DNA of 23,714 nucleotides, from positions 32,248-55,961 of the forward strand of contig BMAT01014082.1 in the NCBI GenBank assembly GCA_019649035.1, read 5' to 3'. Shown piece after piece: positions 9,640 through 19,500 of this stretch. The DNA is from Elysia marginata (lineage: Eukaryota > Mollusca > Gastropoda > Plakobranchidae). The position numbers and the translations under genes are program-made. The number at the start of each line of letters is the position of its first letter. The stretch's first letter is position 1. Under the pieces are notes generated by a model, which saw nothing but the letters and a program-made list of their open reading frames with translations, did no database searches and was not told the DNA's origin.

Positions 9640-10008
9640 CTTATAGATCCCAATAAACTTTAAGTCATTTTCCTAAAATATAGGTTGGGACCAGACTGTT
9701 CACCAGTGCCTAGATTAGAATCTAACATTATTAGCCTAGATCAGTTTCAGTTACTTCGAGTCTGATGAATGCTCAGACACAATCGATGGGCACAATTGAA
9801 TTAGATCTAGATCTAGACTAGAGCTAGATTCTAGATTTCTACTTTACTTACTTTTCCGTTTCGTTCCCAAACTCGAGATATCGATCTAGATTCTTCACTC
9901 AAGATCTATCTATGAAGAACAATTGTTCAGTTGAGGTTAACTTCCAATGTCTTATATTTTATAGAGGTTTACTTAGAGATCTGGAGTAAGTATGTGAACT
10001 GGGTAAGC
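9640..10008. other. No gene seen; cluster of AGATCTAGA-type words
   Basis: The stretch at 9802-9920 is unusually rich in overlapping TCTAGA, AGATCT and CTAG words, giving many short palindromes. No coding frame is supported. Confidence 0.5.
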
Positions 10009-10186
10009 TCAACGTTGACTCTGAAACTCTAATTTCGGTTCAGGTACGCCTGAATTTACCTCAAATTTAATGTCTGCCAAGTCGGTTTCCAGTAAAGCTT
10101 TCTTGGGATAGTTATTTGGAGTAACGTCCCTTAGCCCAAGCTCAATGTTTTGTTTTTCCGCATCTATTTTTAGATTTTTCCGTCTC
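10009..10186 (-). CDS. Candidate terminal coding exon of an unrecognised small protein
   Basis: After a good acceptor (CTTTCCTTTGCAAG) at 10200-10187, one base and 58 codons lead to a TGA at 10011-10009. The product begins RRKNLKIDAEKQNIELGL, passes through NNYPKKALLETDLADIKFE and ends EPKLEFQSQR. It is charged, without low complexity, and looks more like protein than chance AT-rich reading. The frame is open further upstream to about 10316, where TTTTCTAATTCAG is another possible acceptor. I do not recognise the family. A possible first exon is at 12090-12047. It could instead be a chance frame in the ING 5' region. Confidence 0.35.
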
Positions 10187-10598
10187 CTTGCAAAGGAAAG
10201 TGCATAGGTAGGCCGAGACAAATTTAAAATGGGCAATACACTTTTTATCCAATAGTACTTCTTCTCAAGGCAAATACCGTAACATAGAAGCAAGGTGTAG
10301 GTTAAACTGAATTAGAAAATCTTGGCTACCCTGGACGCGCGCACACGATGCTAATAATTTGAAAGATTTTAAAGTTATGAAATTAGCAGTGGTGAGAAGT
10401 AGGCTTCAAGTGGAAATGGCCGAAATGTCTGCCTTTAGTATGATCTGAATCTTCAACTTATAGTAGCTTCGGCACCCACTGCCTTGCCACTTAAAGAAAC
10501 ATAGCTTATACCATGTCGTCACTACACTCCTTAACTTAAGTTTTATGGAGAAGGTCTTTGCTCAGCCTCTCTAAGCGACTTGCGTTTTTATATTATAG

Positions 10599-10869
10599 CA
10601 CCACCACCACCACCACCACCACCACTACTACTACTACTGCTGCTGCTGCTGCTACTACTACTACTACTTCTACTGCTGCTGCTGCAACAACAACAACAAC
10701 TACTACTACTACTACTACTACTAATGTTACTACTACAACAACAACAAGAACAACAACAACAACTACTACTACTACTACTACAACTACTCCTACTACTACT
10801 GCTGCTGCTGCTACTACTACTACTACTGCTTCTGCTATTGCTACTACTGCTGCTGTTGTTGCTACTACT
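10599..10869. repeat. Compound trinucleotide microsatellite, about 270 bp
   Basis: Blocks of ACC, ACT, GCT and ACA triplets follow one another, with few interruptions and almost no loss of triplet register; nearly every triplet in that register has C in the middle. All long ORFs over it (poly-Thr/Ala, poly-Leu/Gln, poly-Val) are by-products of the repeat. Confidence 0.95.
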
Positions 10870-10908
10870 TTCATTATTACAACTGCAGTTACTTGAATTT
10901 CCGCAAAG

Positions 10909-10930
10909 TACAGTAGAATCCTTTTAAACC
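10909..10930 (+). repeat. Solo terminal repeat related to the MITE at 15328
   Basis: TA followed by CAGTAGAATCCTTTTAAACC matches the start of the MITE at 15328 (CAGTGGAATCCACTTAAG) and, read inverted, its end. No second arm was found downstream, so this is a broken copy or one end of a decayed element. Confidence 0.45.
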
Positions 10931-11757
10931 AAAATGATTTCAGCTGGTAAATAATTGTTTTCTTGGTTGTAAGGCAGCCAAACAAATCTAACGGATTTTG
11001 GAGGTCACGTAAGCTCTGATAAACAAACATTCGTTCATAATCATGAGTATCATAGAAGTTCTGAAATATTTATACGCCATTTGAGAGGCTATGTATATAT
11101 CAATACAAGTTTCATTTCTCTGAATTGTTAATCTCTTTGAAACTAGAGGCAGGCTAAAAGTGAGCACTTAAGTCATTTTTCCGCTAAGGTTGTTGTCTAC
11201 ATTGTATGCTTTAAGCTACATGCATTTGGTAAATCTGAGGCAAAAGCGTTTGCATTGTTTTTTTTTCAAAAGTTAATGAGATTGAAGATTTTAATTGATC
11301 TTTTCAAGGTTCCTATTAGGGAATCAATGTTTACTATTGGCATTGCTGTACTATAATGGCACAAATCGCACATCACAAGAAAACAACTTGGAATCTCCAC
11401 TGGAACCTTAATTTTTTAAAATAAAGTTTAATAGGGCCTATATCCAACTGCATAAAAATCTGATAATAATCATACATGTATTATGAACATAAAAATATTA
11501 GCACGATACAAGATTTAAAGTGACCGCCTTCAGTTTCTTGTAGGCAATAAACATTTAATTAAAAAGAAGATATTTTTAGCCATTGGTTGGCAGTTTTCTT
11601 AAATGAGTATTTTTATTATTTGTTAAGGGCTTTTCTTTGTACGTTTTATAGATCTAGTTACTAATAGTGTCCGCTGAGGTTATCATAACTTAAATATAAC
11701 TGATGGGCATGTCAAACTTCTAGTAAAACAGATAAGAAAAGGAAAAAAATAATAAAA
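10931..11757. other. No gene seen
   Basis: AT-rich sequence with frequent stops in all frames and no recognisable motif. Confidence 0.5.
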
Positions 11758-11766
11758 TCAAGAGAG

Positions 11767-11769
<3 letters not shown>

Positions 11770-11809
<40 letters not shown>
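11770..11809. repeat. (GA)n microsatellite
   Basis: About 20 uninterrupted GA dinucleotides, with impure GA sequence on both sides. A second tract lies beyond the assembly gap at 12334. Confidence 0.95.
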
Positions 11810-11813
<4 letters not shown>

Positions 11814-11984
11814 TTGTGTGATAGAGCACCAGTAACGGGAGTTGAGGAGAAAGTGCAAGAGGGAGGCACAAGCAGAGAAAGAAGAAAATTATATGTACAG
11901 ATACAAACCTATGAAGTATTATACCGTACCAATAACCGATCCATCCGATGTAATACAAAAAGACAGGGGCCAATATAATAGATA

Positions 11985-12213
11985 CCTTGTGCGCGGACGA
12001 CGATAACGTATGAAGTAATGACACCCACAGGTAGCGTGAGTTTTACAGCAGAAGATTGGCTGACCTCCTTATGATAAGCCCACTAGCCATCTTGGATTTT
12101 CTTCGCCATGGGCTTTGTCCTCCTGAGCGGGCCCGTAGCGCATAAAATCTAATAAAAAGCTTGCAACGCTGACCCTCCAATAAGATTTGGTTTATCGGGC
12201 ACGGTGCTGCAGT
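11985..12213 (-). promoter_or_regulatory. Possible promoter and 5' leader region (CpG-richer, YY1-like site)
   Basis: CpG is scarce elsewhere but clusters here, for example GCGCGGACGACG near 11991-12003 and GCGGGCCCGTAGCGC near 12127-12141. On the minus strand CCAAGATGGC (12096-12087) matches the YY1 motif, which in many housekeeping genes lies just downstream of the transcription start and may include the ATG. CCAAT boxes occur on both strands (12177-12181 plus; 12058-12054 minus). The site lies between the divergent ING and CARS2 genes, so it could start either or both. This is inference. Confidence 0.3.
12047..12090 (-). CDS. Speculative first coding exon at a YY1-type start
   Basis: ATG at 12090, inside CAAGATGGC, opens MASGLIIRRSANLL, a short Arg- and Ser-containing amphipathic stretch like a mitochondrial presequence. 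A GTAAAA donor follows at 12046-12041. Splicing to the acceptor at 10187 keeps the phase and would join this leader to the candidate exon at 10186-10009. Without splicing the frame stops at once (TAA). It may equally be an untranslated first exon of ING. Confidence 0.2.
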
Positions 12214-12252
12214 NNNNNNNNNNNNNNNNNNNNNNNNNNNNNNNNNNNNNNN
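12214..12252. other. Assembly gap (39 N)
   Basis: Thirty-nine unknown bases, with GA microsatellites about 400 bases to the left and 80 to the right. The true gap length may differ. Confidence 1.
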
Positions 12253-12331
12253 AGAAGGCTCTTTAATGTGTTCTTGTGGGAGTTACATATTTTTATGACT
12301 TTGCTTTAGTTTTTATGTGTCTTAAACTTAA

Positions 12332-12333
<2 letters not shown>

Positions 12334-12362
<29 letters not shown>
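12334..12362. repeat. (GA)n microsatellite
   Basis: About 14 GA units just right of the assembly gap. Confidence 0.95.
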
Positions 12363-12366
<4 letters not shown>

Positions 12367-13530
12367 TAGATACAGAGGGATGAGAGACCTACGAAGAGAA
12401 ATTTAGATAGTTGTTGTTTCTATTATTTTTTTTAATTCAGCTTCCCATCTCGAGAAAAGAATAATATATGATTCAAAAGAGTTGAAAGAGGCCTCGATCA
12501 AACACATGCAGACTTTTATAATATTACTCTTCCTCGTTATGTATTATTGAGACGGAGTTGTTAAGGACGCTGTTATCTTGCTGTCACCCAAGCAAGTCTA
12601 GGGGCACTGAGGAGGATTTTGCAAGCACATTCACTGCTGGCGGGCAATAGTAAGACGAAGAGAGTGCCTGTCACTGAGTCATCGATCTGTGTAAATATAT
12701 GATATACTGTACTCTATTATTACCGCCCCCATCCCTACCCACTCAGACGAACTGGACTATTACACGTGTATGTGGTTTGAGTTGTTGCTGTTCTTTTAGA
12801 TTCGACTACGCGGAAATTGTAGGTTTTTACTGTCATTAGATATATTTCAGCTGCTAGAATCGGGATTTAAAAAAGCAACAAAAATCAAAACAAAACAAAT
12901 GAAACAGAACTACTAAGCCCCCCCCCCCCCCGCGCCAATTCAAACAGTTGTACGCAGACACTTTCTCATTTTAGAGGGATGCTACTCTGCCTTGTTTCTA
13001 GATTTTCAACCATATAATTTTCCAGCAATATTTACAAACATTGGGTACGGTAGGTCTAAGTTCCAACAGTCTTCACGATGAAACAGGATAGCTGAAGTGC
13101 TCTTGTTCCGTTGCGGTGGTCTTTTAATAAAATTCAGTTTGAAGGGGCTTCTTCTGATGTAATAAAAATCACTTTCTCATACCTAGATTCTTGTAGTTGT
13201 AGGAGTTAATTGTTAAGCAGCCGCTGCTCATACTTCGAGCGGTTGAGACCTCAACTGAAGAGTTGTGCCAGAAGACTTGAGAAGTCGTGGGAATGTCTTG
13301 CTGGTTGCATTCTAGATCTAGCTAAAAAGTAAGTAGCTCAAACGCGGCCACAGGGCTTCAGTGCTGTGTAATTTTTAGCACATTATAGTTATAACATAAC
13401 AGCTAAATTGTCAATGTCATCAACTGATCAAGCACCATTATGATCATGGTTGTGCTATCGTCCACGCTCATAAGATTGTGATTTGTACAGATCAATCTTT
13501 CTTGGAGGTTTTCTTTGTTTATGATTTTTT
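12363..13530. other. Intergenic, no gene seen; poly-C run
   Basis: No supported coding frame. A run of 14 C lies at 12918-12931. The rest is unremarkable AT-rich DNA. Confidence 0.5.
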
Positions 13531-13942
13531 TCAGAGCTTCCTCTTTTGCTTTGCCTTCTCCTCCAGCTTTCTTTTTCGCTCCTTCTTTTTTTTATGTCTC
13601 TTCTTTTCCTCATGCTCCTTTTTCTTGTTCTCACCAATGGCCTTCTTTTGCTTTTGTCCTTTTTCTCTCTCCAATGTTCAGTTTTCACTGCTTTCTCGTC
13701 AGCCTCTTTTTGCACTAGCAAGCCTCTAAACTCTGGGCTGCTTATCAGAGGGGGTAGCTTGAACTTGAAGGTTTTTGTTCAGCGTGTCCCCTTTTTAACA
13801 TTTGGGATTGCCAATGCATCAACTTTCTCCAGATAAAATCATCTTCAGCCATGTGATGACATGCCACCTGAGCTGATAGGAGAGACACCAGATCCTTGTG
13901 GTAGTTACTCCAGAGAGCAAATAAAGGATGAAACACAGTCAT
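13531..13942 (-). pseudogene. Decayed coding remnant with Lys/Glu-rich C-terminus, unrecognised
   Basis: On the minus strand three frames succeed one another as though split by small indels. The first (13942 to about 13830) reads FHPLFALWSNYHKDLVSLL and VACHHMAEDDFIWRKL. The second (about 13835-13690) reads DALAIPNVKKGT, a TGA, then FKLPPLISSPEFRGLL and QKEADEKAVKTE. The third (about 13686-13531) reads GQKQKKAIGENKKKEHEEKK and KERKRKLEEKAKQKRKL before a TGA. Each part looks like protein, and the sense ends at each break. This suggests a dead or retrocopied gene with a basic, coiled tail. Sequencing indels in a live gene are another reading. Family not recognised. Confidence 0.4.
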
Positions 13943-14954
13943 CCCTCTTCTACTGTTCTAGTCAGTATTAGTACAAGTTGAGTGTCCTGCTATGACCTGC
14001 ACTATCTGTCTTTTTTTTAAGTTGAAAAAATAAATGACATTTTGACCAAAAAGGTTCCAAACGCAGTGTGCTAGTAATAAACTGCATATTATTTACCTCG
14101 ACTTCCTTTTCAAAACATACAAGCAAAACATTGTATACAGCTAGATGCATGGGTCAACGATCATTACATGAAGTAAATAGAAAAAAAATTATATAATTTA
14201 TTTTCACTTCTCAGACCTTACATGTACCAAAAAAATACTACAAAAGCTCTTAGAAGCGCTTTACAGAAACATATCTGCTTCAATGCCTTCATAACAGTAA
14301 CTAATACACACACAAAACCTTGTCTTTGCAACTTTTCTCCCCCCGTTTTACTGACTGGCCATGCCTACAGCAACTAGGTCAAGGCTTGCCGGTTTTGCCC
14401 TATCTGCAGCCAGCGCTGAAATCGGTTGGTCACCCGTGGTAATTATACCTGCGCCCACTGCGGCCACTCTGTATTGCTTAGGGACATATACCCTGAGATA
14501 TGATAGACGCACTTTACAGTTTAGAATATCGTAATTTGGAACCAGGAGGGCACACTGTATGTTATCTTAGAATGCAAACTTTAATCCAACTCACCTGAAA
14601 TCTCATACAAGGAAGTTTTGCACAGTTCAAAGTTTGTTGACCTCTGAAAAACAAATGGTGGACTGAAAAACAGTTGGACTCTTGGAAGGCATGTGTACTA
14701 CGCATCTGCAAAGGGGCGCTACTGCAAATTTGAAAAACCTCTATGTACAACAAAACAAAAGTTTTCTATAATGGCCTGGGCTAGATGGGTTCAGGGAGCT
14801 ACCTTGACGGCTGATGGATGCCTCATGATAGACTGGGAAAGTCTGCTGACTCAACTCTTCATCTGTTATCTGATGGAGATTTAAGGTGTGTCTGACTCGC
14901 TCGAAGTCTCTCACTGTGCTGTAGGGTGGCTTGAGGGCTGACCAGATCTAGGGA
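13943..14954. other. Intergenic, no gene seen
   Basis: Several short frames (60-63 codons) occur but none has recognisable content or splice support. A GC-richer patch at about 14340-14480 may be an old repeat. Confidence 0.5.
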
Positions 14955-15210
14955 GATTCCAATGACATTTAGCAAGGTAGCAGTCTCTCAATCGGATCAA
15001 GGTGCAGCTGGGCAGGCATTCTGCTGGCTGTTGAGCCGAAGTGTCTTAGCGGTCGTGGTTAGACGGGGTGGGTTAGCCTGGCTGGGGATATTTTGTTGGC
15101 AGTTGGTGGGGGCCTCCTGCTGGGTCGCTGTGCGGCCAGGGTGACGATTTGGGCCGGTAGAGCCTGCAGGCTCTACCTACATTCTAGCCAAATCGGGAGT
15201 CCCCTGTATG
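14955..15210. repeat. GC-rich block ending in a nested palindrome, probable repeat insertion
   Basis: The block is clearly richer in G and C than its surroundings. Near its right end GTAGAGCCTGCAGGCTCTAC (15157-15176) is a perfect 20-base palindrome, framed by CGATTTGG (15145-15152) and CCAAATCG (15188-15195). The inner and outer arms can form a two-part stem. No coding function is supported. Confidence 0.55.
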
Positions 15211-15327
15211 CCTGCATTCCAAAGTTGAGTCCAGATAATTTGAACATCATAATGATGATAATCTGAGCATGTAGTTAATTCAAACTATCTATTAGTATTA
15301 CCGATCTTGTTTCTTTTTTACGAAATA

Positions 15328-15479
15328 CAGTGGAATCCACTTAAGTTAAACCCTGTTTAAGATGAACTTTTCTTTTTTTTTTTTTTTTTTTTTTTCATAC
15401 TGATTAATATATGTATACTTTTGATAAAATAAACTTTTTATTTAGGCCCAGAAGGGTTTATCTTAAGAGGATTCTACTA
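15328..15479. mobile_element. TA-flanked MITE, Tc1/mariner (pogo/Tigger-like) type
   Basis: The left end CAGTGGAATCCACTTAAG (from 15328) and the inverted right end TAGTAGAATCCTCTTAAG (from 15479) match at 22 of about 25 positions through AAACCCT. TA lies immediately outside both ends (15326-15327 and 15480-15481), as expected for elements that duplicate TA. The interior is about 100 bases, with a run of 23 T at 15373-15395, and has no ORF. Termini beginning CAGT and TA target sites are usual for pogo/Tigger relatives. Confidence 0.8.
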
Positions 15480-15481
15480 TA

Positions 15482-16270
15482 TGCTGATAAGTCAAAATAC
15501 AGGTGATTCAAATTTAAAATTAGTTCCCATGGGGATTGAAATACCTAAACGGGACTGTGTGTAACATTTCAGGATACCAGGGATTATTGGAGGACTGCAT
15601 CTTGGCTCTGGGCCACAATTACAACAATATACAATACATACTCTGTGTTTCCGATCTTGTTCCCTCACTTGCCTCTCTTAATAGCTCTATCTCAGTGGTT
15701 TGGCAAAACAGCTCTGTCAAAGTTGATTACACAGTTCTCCTTACTGTGTGTTATTCCAATTTTTTTTTTACCCATCTAGAAACGACTTAGATTATCGATT
15801 GTGATAAGTTAACCCATATCTCCATCTTTCATTTTGTTCTCAAACTGTTGATAAATAGGTTGAAAAATTAGGTCAACTGCTCATACAATCAGTCAAAGAA
15901 TATACTTTGCACAGTTTATTTATACCAGGCATCAAATACACACGTAATATTTATATTATAACATGCTGTTTCAGTAGTAAATGCTCTTATTCCTGATTGC
16001 AGGCCTTTGATCCAAGCAATCTGCTGGGTTACAATCAGTTCTAGTCTTGTCAAGGAAAAACGTTTATATTTTTCTTTAATTTGATGTTCTTCTCTAGTTT
16101 TTTTGTCAAACTTCCATACTTACAGCCCTTGTTCACTCCATAGTGTGAAATCAAAGTTTCATTAAACACCAACTTAAAAAATAAAATCTTTTCAATTACC
16201 AATTGCTTCATATTTCAATCAATTTTTATCTGCAGATTTCACATTCATGAACAACCAAATTTTTTTACAG
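15482..16270. other. Upstream region of CARS2, no gene seen
   Basis: AT-rich. A plus-strand frame at 15536-15790 has no ATG and no recognisable motif. TTTTTTTACAG at 16260-16270 is a plausible splice acceptor, so the CARS2 leader may be split and its promoter may lie further left. Confidence 0.45.
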
Positions 16271-16304
16271 AAAGGAGTCATTTAAGGAGAAATAATTTTA
16301 TAAG

Positions 16305-16585
16305 ATGCTGTGTCAAAGCTGCAACATATATTGGCTTGCTAATAGACCAGCAAGCTACTCCAGACTTCAAGCTATATGGCTTAGATGTCGTCATATTCAT
16401 TCATATTGCACCAGCATCAATTCTCGTTTATTTCGTATCAACTCTTCAAACCATCGAACTTACACATGTGATTCATCAACAAAATGGAGCCAACCACAAG
16501 GTTATGACACTGGAATAAAGATATACCACCCCCTTGTCAAGGACAAAGTATCCTTCATCCTAAAGCAAGAGAAGACTGTTCAGTG
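16305..16585 (+). CDS. CARS2: CARS2 coding exon 1
   Basis: Encodes residues 1-93 and two bases of Trp94: the targeting peptide and the lead-in strand [18 protein letters not shown]. The donor is GTATGA. The leader reaches back at least to 16271 if the upstream acceptor is used. Confidence 0.93.
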
Positions 16586-19500
16586 GTATGATTTTTTTTC
16601 TTTTGCTTTTGTTTTAGTAAATTGTAGGAATGTCAAATAAGAAGTGACCAATAGTTTAGAAATTAGATAGGTAAAGTTACATGTGTAATGGTAAAAGGTT
16701 GCCTTTGTCTTATACTTGAAAGGTGATGAAGACAAATTTTATATGTAATGATATTTTGTCTTTTTATTTTGAAAACTGCTTATGAATTATTGATTGTTGA
16801 CCAATATAAATTGGTGTCCATCATTACATTATGCCTAACTTAATTGATATAATTGTATTGTGAATTTATGATCTTTGTTATAACATTTCTTTTGAAAGGG
16901 TTGGGTTTTGTAGTCATTTTTTTTTCATTTCAAATTATGTGCAAAAATATTAGCTGTCACATTTATAGGATAAAAAAAGGATTTGTCTTAGCAGAACTTC
17001 TTTCATCCACAATCTGTTGTTACGATGATCCACATCCAGCATCTATGCTAAATGTATAATTTATTGATGAATCAAGTGTTTACCTGTAAGATTTCAATAG
17101 CTAGTTTCTGTCTGAATATGATAGAATTAATTACATGATTGAAAAATATCTCATTCCACTTTTTTCTATTTTTTTATTCTCCTTTCTCTCCTTTTGCTAG
17201 GTATGCTTGTGGTCCAACAGTGTATGACAGTCCCCACATTGGTCATGCCAGTTCTTATGTGCGGCTGGATATCATTCGTCGGATTCTTGCAGCAGTTTTC
17301 AATATTGATACAAACCTAATGATGAATGTGACTGATGTTGATGATAAAATCATCATCAAATCTAATGAGGTAAGATAAATGGTGCTTATTGGGATAAATG
17401 AAGTAGGTGCACATGCAAGCTTGCTAAGAATTTTGAACTAGAAATTTCTTGTAAGGAGAACAAAAAAATGAAGAATTGATTAGGCAACAGTATTTAGTAT
17501 TTAATAAGTTTTTGTAACTCTGTAGGTAGCACATAAATGTAAACTTAATTTTTATATTTACGTAAACCATGTTGAATTTCAAATTTCACTTTGTCAAACC
17601 ACTCCTTTTCAGAGAGTTAGTGAGTAATCAATGCTACTAGAAGTAAATATTTACTCGGGCACATTGAAAGTGTTGTTTAATGAAATAGCATTTGGGGCAA
17701 CCCAATGAAAAATTTACTTGACCTTGAACAAGGGTCAAAAAGTACATATTTTTATGTACTTTTGAAAAGCACTGTTTATTTGCCAAAAGAAGTGTTTATT
17801 TTTTAACTTAGTTGTGTAAAAACAATTTTTAATTTATTTTTAATCCGCTTATATATTGATATGCTTTTAGAAATCAATATGATATCAATAATAATAATGC
17901 TGATAAAAAAAAGTGCAAAGGCAAAGAGAAAAAATAAGGGGGGGGTTAAAGATGATGGTATCATTAATAATAAGCAATTACTTTCCTTACATTGTGTTTT
18001 TAACGGGGAAACGGCTTTAGGCTTTGCTGTGTTGTTAGTCTTTTATTTTTGATTTATGAAATATTTTATAAATCTATTAACTTCTTTATTCTTCCTTACT
18101 TTTTTTTTTTAATGTCTATTTTAACCAATTCACAGGGATGCCCTGTTAAGATTTTTAATCTAAAATCCGGTTATTCTGGCTCCTTTGGTTTGGTTTGGGT
18201 ATACTATATTATGTGGTATATATAGTGGTTCAATTTTGTAAATTGTATGGAGGCGTGAACGCAGGAGAAAAAAAGTTCAGTTTTTTTTCTTCCTGTTTTG
18301 AGGACATCCCTGCAATTCAGTAGTTAGCAAGTCAATAAAGCAAAAAAGACTGGAGAAAATGTTGATATAAGGGACATTGTTTTGTAAGGCTATAGAGGAA
18401 AGAATTTCCTCTCACCAAAACAAGTCGATATATTAATATAAGCGGAAAACTGTATCTTTTTTAATCATATGAGCTGGTAATATTGCTTAAGTGGTGACAG
18501 GTGAATATTGTAACTTAGTCAAATTCCAATTTCTCAGTATTGCACTCAGCGCAGCCAGCTCATTTTGTGGTATTGCTTCAGATATATGCTAGAAAGGGTG
18601 CAGTTAGATAGTTTGAGAGAGAAAATAGGTTTTTTTTTCATTATTAACAGATAATCATGCAGATTTATTCCCACTCACAATTTAAACTCAGCAAAAAAAA
18701 AGAAGGAATCCCCCAAAACCATGCTTTTGTAGTGCTTCAGCTTATTTTCGCTTCAGTGATTATTTGTTCTTTAAACATGTTTTTTTTTCTTTGTCCACAG
18801 ACTGGTCAACCTATAGACAAAATAACAAAGTTGTATGAAGCAGAGTTCTTTGCTGATATGGCTAAGCTTGGTGTTTTGCCACCTAGCATTATTGCCAGAG
18901 TTCGTGATTATATACCTCAAATTGTCATGTTTGTTAAGAAACTAGAAGACAAAGGATTCGCTTATAGAACAGACGGTGGTAAGTTCTTAATAATGTAAGT
19001 CATATTTATGAAAGATATTTCAAGTGGAAACTGACATTCTTCTCTCTTTCTCTCTTTCCTTGTCATGTAAATATCGTTTTGTCCTAGAAATATTGTCCAA
19101 AGATACAAAATGACACTTTGTAGAAAGGAGAACTCTTGTTTGAAAAGTTCTTGTCGTAACAGGTGTTCAAAGTTTTGTTGTCAAGGGGTCAACTGCCCTC
19201 CCTGAGCATCCCATGTGGTTTAATGTAATGAGGTGTTATATATACTAATGGTCTATCAATATGGGTTATAATGTGCTCGAGGAATTTATAAAGTCTCTGC
19301 AGGAGTAGACCTGTACTTGCTGAACATCAGTTGATGCTGTGGAGTCTCTGCAAAAGGCATATACCTTGGTTGACCTCTCTAAATATTACAGGGCTACTAC
19401 AATAATATATTATTTTTTAAGGAAATAAATTTCTAATTCATCAATTACACTGCAAAAACTAGAAAATAACATTAGTTTATTCTGTCCATTCCCACATTAT

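Noticed and set aside
9802-9920. Cluster of AGATCT/TCTAGA words
   Set aside because: Many short palindromes arise from a simple CTAG-rich composition; no defined element or spacing was found.
10558-11030. Poly-Thr/Ala, poly-Leu/Gln and poly-Val frames
   Set aside because: These are translations of the triplet microsatellite.
11758-12024. Minus-strand hydrophobic frame with a membrane-like segment (ILAPVFLYYIGWIGYWYG)
   Set aside because: It has no ATG (its only early start-like codon is GTG), an in-frame TAA lies just upstream without an acceptor between, and it ends in the GA repeat.
13478-13836. Phe/Ser-rich plus-strand frames
   Set aside because: They are the complement of the Lys/Glu-rich minus-strand remnant, which gives the more protein-like reading.
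16853-17059. 68-codon plus-strand frame in CARS2 intron 1
   Set aside because: It is hydrophobic AT-rich intron sequence with an alternative start codon and no splice support.
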